The notes below the pieces were generated by a model that ran no database searches, was not told the origin of the DNA, and saw only the letters and a program-made list of their open reading frames with translations. From contig CAAGMX010000273.1 in the NCBI GenBank assembly GCA_900771165.1, positions 1 to 12,164 on the forward strand: 12,164 nucleotides of DNA, written 5' to 3'. Shown here piece after piece: positions 7,187 through 12,164 of this stretch. The translations under genes and the position numbers were made by a program. The first letter of the stretch is position 1. Every line of letters begins with the position of its first letter. Origin of the DNA: Victivallales bacterium. Lineage in GTDB: Bacteria; Verrucomicrobiota; Lentisphaeria; Oligosphaerales; Oligosphaeraceae.

Positions 7187-8136
7187 GGGCTCTGCCTGCG
7201 TTTCGGGGGCCAGGGGAGTTGGGAGACCAGGAGGGAAGTCACGATGAGGACGGTGCCCAGGAAGGTCCATCGGTTCATCCGTTCCCCGGCCAGGCAGACG
7301 GCCAGGAGGCAGGCCAGGACGGGCTTCAGGAGGAAGGTCATGCTGGCCATGTAGGCGGAGATGTAGCGCATGGAGCCGTAGTAGAGGCAGTATCCCAGGG
7401 CGGTGCCTCCCAGGATGAGGAGGGAGAGGGGGAACCAGCCGGTGAGGCAGCTGCTCCAGCCTCCGGGATTTCCGAAGAGCAGGGCCAGGGGGAGCACCAG
7501 GATGCTGCCGAAGAGGGAGGAGAAGCCCATGAGGAGGCCGGGGCCGTAGCTGGCCACCACCTTCCGGGTGATGCAGACACTGCAGGCGAAGGCCATGGCG
7601 GAGGACCACATCAGGAGGACCGGCCACAGGGAGTCCCGGCTGGGGGCCCCCTTCTCAAAGAGGAAACAGGCGATGCCCGCCAGGCTTACCGCCACGGCCA
7701 GCCACTTCCGGAGGGTCCACTCCTCTCCGTTGATGAAGCGGGCGAAGAAGATGGTGAAGAGGGCGTTGGAGCTGAAGAGGACAGCGGAAGAGGAGGCGTT
7801 GTCGAAGCGGGCGACGCCGAACTGATAGAGGCTGATGGAGAGGGTGACGCCGATGGCGCCGTTGAGGAGAAATATACCTAAGTCCTTCTTGCGCAAGCAC
7901 TTACCACTCTTCAGAAAAGGAGGTAGAAAGAGTCCCAAGAGGATCAGTCCTGTCCAGAAGAACCGTTGGAAGCAGAGAATGAATCCGTCGATATGGGGTG
8001 CGCCGACTTCTTGGAGGCTATGGGCGAGCCATTTGCAGTTCAGTTCGATGGTGCTGAAGATGGCGACGCCCAGGGTGCTGAGGGCGAGTCCCAGGAGAGT
8101 TCTGGAGGATTTTCCCGCGGGAGAGGAGGCGGTCAT
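7183..8136 (-). CDS. EamA/DMT-superfamily permease
   Basis: 317 residues with about ten hydrophobic helices arranged as two five-helix EamA halves, the usual length for the drug/metabolite transporter superfamily. Helix ends carry typical EamA features: SLYQFGVARFDNASSSAVLF-type sequence in the first half, and GTALGYCLYYGSMRYISAYM then LLKPVLACLLAVCLAGERM in the second (the conserved A-x-x-x-x-L-x-P-x-x-A-x-L-x-x-x-x-x-GE block). It is an inner-membrane exporter or importer of a small metabolite; substrate unknown. First gene of the minus-strand cluster, its TGA overlapping the next gene's ATG. The ATG at 8136 has a C/T-rich leader and no Shine-Dalgarno. Residues about 36-90 are encoded by DNA near 49% GC with rare codons (TTA, ATA, GGT), unlike the rest of the gene, which hints at a mosaic origin. 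Confidence 0.88.
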   Translation of the reverse strand: MTASSPAGKSSRTLLGLALSTLGVAIFSTIELNCKWLAHSLQEVGAPHIDGFILCFQRFFWTGLILLGLFLPPFLKSGKCLRKKDLGIFLLNGAIGVTLSISLYQFGVARFDNASSSAVLFSSNALFTIFFARFINGEEWTLRKWLAVAVSLAGIACFLFEKGAPSRDSLWPVLLMWSSAMAFACSVCITRKVVASYGPGLLMGFSSLFGSILVLPLALLFGNPGGWSSCLTGWFPLSLLILGGTALGYCLYYGSMRYISAYMASMTFLLKPVLACLLAVCLAGERMNRWTFLGTVLIVTSLLVSQLPWPPKRRQSP

Positions 8137-8195
8137 GGGGAAGAGGAGGAGGGGGGCAGTGGGATCCCGGCTTCGGGAGGAGGGGCTATCTTACC

Positions 8196-8208
8196 GGCAG
8201 ATTCTGCC
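8196..8208. promoter_or_regulatory. 13-bp palindrome, candidate operator
   Basis: GGCAGA-T-TCTGCC is a perfect inverted repeat around a single base. It lies immediately upstream, on the minus strand, of the possible -10 TAAGAT for the permease operon, where an operator would sit. A one-base centre fits a protein-binding site better than an RNA hairpin. No binding protein is established. Confidence 0.4.
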
Positions 8209-8228
8209 ATTTCCCCCGGGGCGACGGG

Positions 8229-8241
8229 CCAGCCAGGCTGG
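8229..8241. promoter_or_regulatory. 13-bp palindrome, second candidate operator
   Basis: CCAGCC-A-GGCTGG is a perfect inverted repeat with the same 6-1-6 spacing as the one at 8196-8208. The two centres lie 33 bases apart, about three helical turns. The half-site sequences differ, so one shared regulator is not certain. Confidence 0.35.
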
Positions 8242-8330
8242 GGCGCCAGGGGAATTTCCTCAATATATCCCCCCGGGAATCCTGTGAAATCCCCCCTGGT
8301 GCCTTCCCGAATCCCCCTTTCTTTCCACCG

Positions 8331-8969
8331 ATGACGTCTCCCTTCTTCCGTTGCCTGTTCCTGGTGCTTTGCCTGGGGCTCTGCTCCTCCCTGTGCGCCC
8401 TTTCCCTGGATCTCACCCTGACCTTCCGCAAGGACGGGAGTTTGGAGACCCAATGGGAGGTGGAGATTCCCGAGAAGGCGTCGGGCATTCTCCAGGAGAT
8501 GCTCTCCCTGGAAGGGGCGGCGAAGGGCATCTTTCCGCCGGAGGAGCAGGCCTGGCGGAAAATGTTGGAGGCCCATCCCGGGATCACCCTGGAGGAGTGC
8601 CGTTCCTACGGGCAAGCCGGGGGGCGTCGCTACGTGTTGCGGCTGCGGGCGCAGGAGGGGGAGGCCCTGTTGGAAAGCGGGCTCCTGGGGGCGCTGACCC
8701 TGGAAAAACCCCAGGGGGAGAAGGGCATCCGGGTGCTCCGGGTGACGCTGCCCAGCCCGAAGGAGTGGACACCCCCGCGGATTCGCTCCGCGCGGATGCT
8801 CCTGGAGGCCCTGGGAGGACTGGAGGTGCGCCTGCGCCTGGAAACCCCCACCCCCCTGCTGGACACCACCGGCCGAAAGACCGCCCCGCGACGCTGCCAA
8901 TGGCTCCTGGATTCCGCTGGCTGGTTTCAGGATGCTCTGCCCCCTCTCCAAGCCAGCTGGAACCCCTGA
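8331..8969 (+). CDS. Exported hypothetical protein
   Basis: 212 residues. Residues 1-24 are a signal peptide with an unusually Cys-rich core (C8, C14, C18, C22); no proper lipobox is formed, since the residue before each Cys is a bulky Leu or Arg. The mature part starts with a strand pair, SLDLTLTFRKDGSLETQWEV, continues with a helical stretch, and ends with alternating strands, LGGLEVRLRLETPTPLLDTT followed by a W-rich end (QWLLDSAGWFQ). The 'strand-DG-strand ... LRLETPTP-x-x-x-TTG ... W' pattern loosely recalls LppM-like or verrucomicrobial exported beta-sandwich proteins, but I do not recognise it as a named family. First gene of the plus-strand cluster, 17 bases before the next. The ATG is chosen because it begins the signal peptide; no Shine-Dalgarno is seen. 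Confidence 0.78.
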   Translation: MTSPFFRCLFLVLCLGLCSSLCALSLDLTLTFRKDGSLETQWEVEIPEKASGILQEMLSLEGAAKGIFPPEEQAWRKMLEAHPGITLEECRSYGQAGGRRYVLRLRAQEGEALLESGLLGALTLEKPQGEKGIRVLRVTLPSPKEWTPPRIRSARMLLEALGGLEVRLRLETPTPLLDTTGRKTAPRRCQWLLDSAGWFQDALPPLQASWNP

Positions 8970-8986
8970 CGAAACCTCTCCCCCTC

Positions 8987-9484
8987 ATGTTCTGGCGCGG
9001 CATCGGCAAGTATATCCTCCTGGGAATCTGGATCTGCCAGACGGGACTGGTGATTCTCTTCGGCACCCTCCTGGAGTTCTTCCACCATATCCCCTTCACC
9101 TTCGGGGTCTATCTCAAAATCAAGGCCCTCTCCTATCTCCTCATGATCCCTTTCCTGTTCTTCTTTCGGGGAATAGTGGATTTCTGCCAGAATCTCTTCT
9201 ATCCCAGCCGGAAGTTTGACAGGCCCCAGCCCGTCTACAGCCACGCGGAGCGCTTCCGCCTGGCGGGAGAGTTCAAGGAGGCCATCCTGGCCTACCACGA
9301 ATTGGCGGAACAATATCCCGATCTGGCCAAACCATTTGTGGCCATGATGGACATCTACGACCTGGAATATCACGATACCCAGGCGGTGCGGCAAATCTAC
9401 CAAAGGGCCATCCAGACCGTGAAGGATCCCCGGGAACGGAAGATCCTGGATCAGGCCTACCAGGACATGACAAAGGAGGGATAG
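8987..9484 (+). CDS. Two-helix membrane protein with C-terminal TPR-like helices
   Basis: 165 residues. Two membrane helices (about 8-31 and 45-63) are joined by a short loop. A cytoplasm-style basic stretch follows (FYPSRKFDRPQP), then a helical domain at about 84-160 containing a TPR-like unit: RLAGEFKEAILAYHELAEQY, then PDLAKPF. Function unknown; such small anchored TPR proteins usually mediate protein contacts. The ATG at 8987 follows the upstream stop by 17 bases and sits just before the first membrane helix. The frame stays open upstream but that part overlaps the previous gene and has shadow-like composition. Its leader is CT-rich with no Shine-Dalgarno. Probably co-transcribed with the exported hypothetical protein before it. 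Confidence 0.8.
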   Translation: MFWRGIGKYILLGIWICQTGLVILFGTLLEFFHHIPFTFGVYLKIKALSYLLMIPFLFFFRGIVDFCQNLFYPSRKFDRPQPVYSHAERFRLAGEFKEAILAYHELAEQYPDLAKPFVAMMDIYDLEYHDTQAVRQIYQRAIQTVKDPRERKILDQAYQDMTKEG

Positions 9485-9563
9485 CCCGGAAGGAGGGAGT
9501 GGTTCCCAGGGGGGGAGGCTATGTTATCCCTTTCTCCCCCTTCCCCCCCACGTTTCCTTGGTC

Positions 9564-10946
9564 ATGCCCTCTTCCCACGCATCCGATTTCATGGGCACGG
9601 AGCCCGTCCACAGGCTGCTAAGGCGCTTCGCCCTGCCTGCCATGGTCTCCAGCTTAGTCAACTGCCTCTACAACATTGTGGACAGGCTGTATCTGGGTCA
9701 TGCGGTGGGACCGGACGCCATTGCCGGACTGGCCCTCACCATGCCCTACATGATTGTGCTGACGGCCTTCGGGATGATGATTGGCCAGGGATCCGGGGCG
9801 ATGGTGTCCCTGATGCTGGGAGAGAAGAAGCCGGAGGAGGCCGACAAGGTCCTGGGGCAGGCCATGGCCATGTATCTCCTGTTCATCTTCACCTTCCAGG
9901 CCCTGGGGCTGATCTTCCTGGATCAGACCCTGCGTTTCATGGGCACCACCGGAAGCGCCCTGCCCCACGCCCGGGCCTATCTTCAGATCATCTTGTGGGG
10001 AAATATCTTCCAGCATCTGAGCTTTGGGGGCAGCAACATTGTGCGGGCGGAGGGGGATTCCCTGACGGCCATGGGGGTGATTGTGCTGGGAGCGGTGATG
10101 AACATCATCCTGGACCCCATCTTCATCTTTGGCTTGGGCATGGGCATTCGGGGAGCAGCGGTGGCCACGATCCTGGCCATGGCCATCTCTTCCTCTTGGG
10201 TGATGTTCCACTTCCTCCGAGGAAAGGCCGTCCGCCTCCATTTCCGGAATGTGCGCATCCACTGGCACCTCTTCTGGCGGGTCATCTCCATCGGCCTGGC
10301 TCCCTGCGTGATGCAGTGCCTGAATAGCGTCATCTTCATCTTCTACAACCGGGGATTCCTCCAATATGCGGAGGACGATGCCCAGGCCACCCTGTACATC
10401 GCCGCCTTCGGCATTGTGAATCCCATTCTCATGACCTTGCTGATGCCCGCCTTTGGCATCAACATGGGGGCGCAGCCCATCATCGGCTACAACACCGGGG
10501 CCAAACTCTATGGACGGGTGGAAAAAACCCTGAAGCTCGCCCAAACCCTGGGAACCGCCATCTGCGTCAGCCTGGCCATCCTCTGCTTCCTCCTGGCCCG
10601 CCCCCTGGTCTCCCTCTTCTGCAGAAGCGATGACCTGATCCAAGTGACCACCCACGGCCTCCGGGTCGCCGTGCTGGGATTGAGCTTCATCGGCGTGGGC
10701 ATCATCACCAGCACCTACTACCAGTCCACCGGACGGGCCACCGTCTCCATTCTCGTGGGCTGCCTCCGCCAAGGCGTGGTCCTGATCCCCATGCTGGTCC
10801 TCCTGCCCATGTTCGGAGGACTGAAGGCCATTTGGTGGGCCGGCCCCCTCTCCGACGCCATGGCGGGATTCCTCTGCTGGGGACTCCTCTTCCATGAAGT
10901 CCGGCGCCTGCGCCGCCTGCAGCAGGAGGACGCCCCCCGGCCATGA
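9564..10946 (+). CDS. MATE-family multidrug/organic-cation exporter
   Basis: 460 residues with about twelve membrane helices in two six-helix halves, the usual MATE length and topology. The N-terminus reads MGTEPVHRLLRRFALPAMVS, then LYNIVDRLYLGHAVGPDAIAG, the typical opening of the bacterial MATE (DinF/NorM-like) proteins common in anaerobes. The middle AEGDSLTAMGVIVLGAVMNI then LDPIFIFGLGMGI and the second-half PAFGINMGAQPIIGYNTGAK then FCRSDD are also characteristic. It exports cationic drugs or metabolites in exchange for Na+ or H+; the ion cannot be told here. Start: the ATG at 9564 is preferred over a TTG two codons earlier; a later ATG at 9591 (MGTEP) is also possible. The last bases overlap the next gene as ATGA. 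The 79 bases upstream could hold a promoter (TATGTTAT at 9520-9527). Confidence 0.92.
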   Translation: MPSSHASDFMGTEPVHRLLRRFALPAMVSSLVNCLYNIVDRLYLGHAVGPDAIAGLALTMPYMIVLTAFGMMIGQGSGAMVSLMLGEKKPEEADKVLGQAMAMYLLFIFTFQALGLIFLDQTLRFMGTTGSALPHARAYLQIILWGNIFQHLSFGGSNIVRAEGDSLTAMGVIVLGAVMNIILDPIFIFGLGMGIRGAAVATILAMAISSSWVMFHFLRGKAVRLHFRNVRIHWHLFWRVISIGLAPCVMQCLNSVIFIFYNRGFLQYAEDDAQATLYIAAFGIVNPILMTLLMPAFGINMGAQPIIGYNTGAKLYGRVEKTLKLAQTLGTAICVSLAILCFLLARPLVSLFCRSDDLIQVTTHGLRVAVLGLSFIGVGIITSTYYQSTGRATVSILVGCLRQGVVLIPMLVLLPMFGGLKAIWWAGPLSDAMAGFLCWGLLFHEVRRLRRLQQEDAPRP

Positions 10947-11167
10947 GGGAACTCCTGGAAAACATGACCCGCCACGCCGGAGACTTGGTCATCCTGGGCA
11001 TCGTGGCCCTGGCCGCCTGGACCGCCTGGCGATTCCTCCTCAAGCGACGACGCCAGGGACGGGGATGCTGCGGCTGTTCCTGCGGAAGATGCGGAAAATA
11101 CGGCGCGTCGTGTCCCACCCCGCCCAAGGAGACGAAACGACGGCAAAGGAAGGAAACCCTTGGTTAA
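10943..11167 (+). CDS. FeoB-associated-type Cys-rich single-span membrane peptide
   Basis: 74 residues. A short N-terminus precedes one membrane helix (about 13-33), a basic stop-transfer run (KRRRQGRG) and a Cys cluster at C42, C43, C45, C47, C50 and C57 in a Gly-rich context (CCGCSCGRCG). The tail is Lys/Arg-rich. This is the architecture of the FeoB-associated Cys-rich membrane proteins, small peptides often encoded just after feoB and thought to handle iron or to act as an FeoC-like accessory; a metal-binding role is inferred from the Cys pattern only. Here it overlaps the MATE gene by four bases (ATGA) and no feoB is in view. Start fixed by that overlap. Being last in the cluster it is followed by an AT-rich intergenic stretch. 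Confidence 0.77.
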   Translation: MRELLENMTRHAGDLVILGIVALAAWTAWRFLLKRRRQGRGCCGCSCGRCGKYGASCPTPPKETKRRQRKETLG

Positions 11168-11179
11168 AGAGATAATAAT

Positions 11180-11196
11180 ATGTTGATTTGCAACAT
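11180..11196 (+). terminator. Weak hairpin after the plus-strand cluster
   Basis: ATGTTG (11180-11185) pairs with CAACAT (11191-11196) across ATTTG, 13 bases after the stop of the Cys-rich peptide gene. The position suits a terminator, but the stem is AT-rich and no T-run follows, so the call is tentative. Confidence 0.25.
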
Positions 11197-11207
11197 CTTG
11201 CTAATTC

Positions 11208-11297
11208 TCAAGAGATAGCCCCAAGAATATCTCCCCCCTTCCCGCGATCCTCCACGTCCACCAACTGCTGCAGGGAATCGTTCCGTGGGATTTTCAT
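11208..11297 (-). CDS. Possible 29-residue small ORF
   Basis: An ATG at 11297 preceded by GGGAGG (6-base gap) opens 29 codons ending in TGA. The predicted peptide reads MKIPRNDSLQQLVDVEDRGK then a short Gly-rich end. It has a better ribosome binding site than most genes here, but no recognisable domain, and it could be chance or the remnant of a longer gene. It lies downstream of the gene ending at 11388 on the same strand. Confidence 0.2.
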   Translation of the reverse strand: MKIPRNDSLQQLVDVEDRGKGGDILGAIS

Positions 11298-11355
11298 GGC
11301 GCCTCCCGAAAATCAAGTTGCCGATGTGACTGAATTCCCGATAGTATAGCCATGA

Positions 11356-11369
11356 CTGCCCTTGGGCAG
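11356..11369 (-). terminator. Short GC hairpin after the minus-strand exported protein gene
   Basis: CTGCCC (11356-11361) and GGGCAG (11364-11369) are exact reverse complements around TT; as RNA, a five-pair stem with a four-base loop. It begins 18 bases beyond the stop at 11388. No U-run follows, so termination is only suggested. Confidence 0.3.
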
Positions 11370-11387
11370 GGGAGGCGGGCGGGGGGA

Positions 11388-12113
11388 TTAATCCTCTGTT
11401 GTGAGGGTGAAATCCCAGAATTGATTGATTCCCTCGCAGGCGGTGAATCCTGCTTGGAAGTTAGGCTGTAGGGTAGGGAGGAGGCAGCCGAAGACCTTGC
11501 CGTCGCAGCGGACAGTCAGTTTCGGTCCTTTGGGGGTGAACTCCACCTGAGCGGTCAGGAGATAGGGGGTTTGGGGGGAGAAGGGGGTTTGGAGGAAGGC
11601 CGCCAGTCGCCAATAGGGTTTTCCCTCCCGGAATTCGTGATGCCACACGTTGATGCCCTGGTCGTAGAGGACGATCTCCCAGTGTTCCCGGTATTCGGGG
11701 TTTCCCTCGCCATCGGCGCCCAGTCCATTGGCCAGCACCAGGAGGGGAGCCATGCGATATTGGAAGGACAAGGTGGAGGACAGAGTGACCTTCCGTCCCT
11801 TCACAGGGTCGGCCAAGACCATGGAGACATAGGTGCGGGGGGAATCGGACTCTTCGAGCCTTTCTCCATACTCCCGGGGAGATTCTCCTTCCTGGGGGGG
11901 AGGCACCTGATTCCGGAGAAACTCCTCCTCCTGCACCCAGTGTCCGGGGAAGGGGAAGCGGGGGCTTCGCACCATGACCCAGTCCTGGGAGGACCATTGG
12001 CCGGGCTGGAAGCGCCACTGTCGTTCCTCCTTGGCCTGGAGAGGGAAGGTCGTCGCCAGAGCCAGGAGGAGGAGAGGGAGGAGGAGAGGGAGGAGGAGAG
12101 GGAGGGAAGGCAT
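11388..12113 (-). CDS. Exported hypothetical protein, probable beta-sandwich
   Basis: 241 residues. Residues 1-27 are a signal peptide whose core is a PLLL repeat encoded by a 12-bp tandem repeat (12067-12102). The mature protein is rich in aromatic residues and predicted strands. Distinct stretches are WVMVRSPRFPFPGHWVQEEE, an acidic Pro-rich segment (about 70-92), HWEIVLYDQGINVWHHEFRE (about 144-163) and a C-terminal strand pair with C193, C200 and C216 (AGFTACEGINQFWDFTL). The end pattern resembles concanavalin/LamG-like sandwiches, whose last strands also close around a small-molecule or glycan face, but no catalytic residues can be named and I do not recognise the family. The start at 12113 is the first ATG of the signal peptide; no Shine-Dalgarno is present. 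It follows the partial gene at 12132 by 18 bases on the same strand, so the two may be co-transcribed. Confidence 0.8.
   Translation of the reverse strand: MPSLPLLLPLLLPLLLLALATTFPLQAKEERQWRFQPGQWSSQDWVMVRSPRFPFPGHWVQEEEFLRNQVPPPQEGESPREYGERLEESDSPRTYVSMVLADPVKGRKVTLSSTLSFQYRMAPLLVLANGLGADGEGNPEYREHWEIVLYDQGINVWHHEFREGKPYWRLAAFLQTPFSPQTPYLLTAQVEFTPKGPKLTVRCDGKVFGCLLPTLQPNFQAGFTACEGINQFWDFTLTTED
12067..12102. repeat. 12-bp tandem repeat, three exact copies
   Basis: AGGAGGAGAGGG occurs three times head to tail with no mismatch, with partial copies on both sides. It encodes the Leu-Leu-Leu-Pro repeats of the signal peptide of the minus-strand gene that starts at 12113. Gain or loss of a unit changes the hydrophobic core by four residues without breaking the frame. 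Confidence 0.9.
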
Positions 12114-12131
12114 AGGGGCGAGCGTTGGGCG

Positions 12132-12164
12132 TTAGGCCATGGTGTCCAGCTTCTGGGCGATGCG
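12132..12164 (-). CDS. C-terminal end of an upstream gene (partial)
   Basis: The minus strand reads ten sense codons, RIAQKLDTMA, then TAA (12134-12132). Its spacing of 18 bases to the next start and its ordinary composition make it the likely 3' end of a gene running in from the right. Ten residues are too few to identify a product. Confidence 0.5.
   Translation of the reverse strand, partial: RIAQKLDTMA

Larger units (their letters stand above)
8137..8330. promoter_or_regulatory. Divergent intergenic region, likely promoters for both clusters
   Basis: 194 bases separate the starts of the minus-strand operon (8136) and the plus-strand cluster (8331), so both promoters should lie here. On the minus strand TAAGAT (8193-8188) could be a -10 for the permease operon, but no good -35 is 17 bases upstream. 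On the plus strand the only AT-rich patch, CAATATAT (8261-8268), could serve as a -10 region for the gene at 8331. Two 13-bp palindromes (8196-8208, 8229-8241) and GGGATCCC (8161-8168) are present. Confidence 0.5.
11168..11387. other. Intergenic region between convergent genes
   Basis: 220 bases lie between the 3' ends of the Cys-rich peptide gene and the minus-strand exported protein. The first 60 bases are markedly AT-rich. It holds two short hairpins (11180-11196 and 11356-11369), neither followed by a T-run, and a 29-codon open frame on the minus strand (11297-11208). No convincing RNA gene is seen. Confidence 0.55.

Noticed and set aside
9654..10895. A 413-codon minus-strand frame opposite the MATE gene
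   Set aside because: Asp/Glu/Gly/His-rich antisense shadow; the plus strand encodes an unmistakable MATE protein.

Overview
The window looks like the 5' end of a contig from a GC-rich, Gram-negative-type bacterium. Bases 1-19 are Illumina adapter, so the first gene is cut by the end of the assembly and not by biology. Signal peptides are common, most genes lack a Shine-Dalgarno motif and have C/T-rich leaders, and the mix includes a GPH sugar permease, an SPFH remnant, a separate HTH-EIIA protein and a FeoB-associated-type Cys-rich peptide. I lean towards an anaerobic PVC-group organism (Verrucomicrobiota or Lentisphaerota). This is an inference from gene style only, with no marker gene in view.

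Layout. 21-1103 (+): GPH/MFS sugar transporter lacking its N-terminus. 1104-1494 (-): degraded SPFH (band 7 / YdjI-like) gene fragment. 1495-1938: non-coding, with two related GC hairpins and scattered GGGGTTC motifs. 8136-1939 (-): a tight five-gene cluster, read in the order EamA/DMT permease, PNP-fold protein, large exported coiled-coil/TPR protein, exported calcineurin-like phosphoesterase, and HTH plus PTS EIIA protein. Two of its junctions are ATGA overlaps. 8137-8330: divergent intergenic region with two 13-bp palindromes. 8331-11167 (+): exported hypothetical protein, two-helix TPR-like membrane protein, MATE exporter and a Cys-rich single-span membrane peptide that overlaps the MATE stop. 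11168-11387: convergent intergenic region. 12113-11388 (-): exported protein whose signal peptide is encoded by a 12-bp tandem repeat. 12164-12132 (-): last ten codons of a further gene.

How the genes may work together. The minus-strand cluster combines a small-molecule permease, a nucleoside-phosphorylase-fold protein that appears to have lost most of its active site, two exported proteins (scaffold and metallophosphoesterase) and a putative phosphorylation-responsive DNA-binding protein. This suggests an envelope or nutrient-linked unit, but no known named system matches it. The plus-strand cluster pairs a drug/organic-ion exporter with a Cys-rich peptide of the type usually found beside feoB, with no feoB in view. 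No RNA gene, CRISPR array, insertion sequence or prophage was seen.
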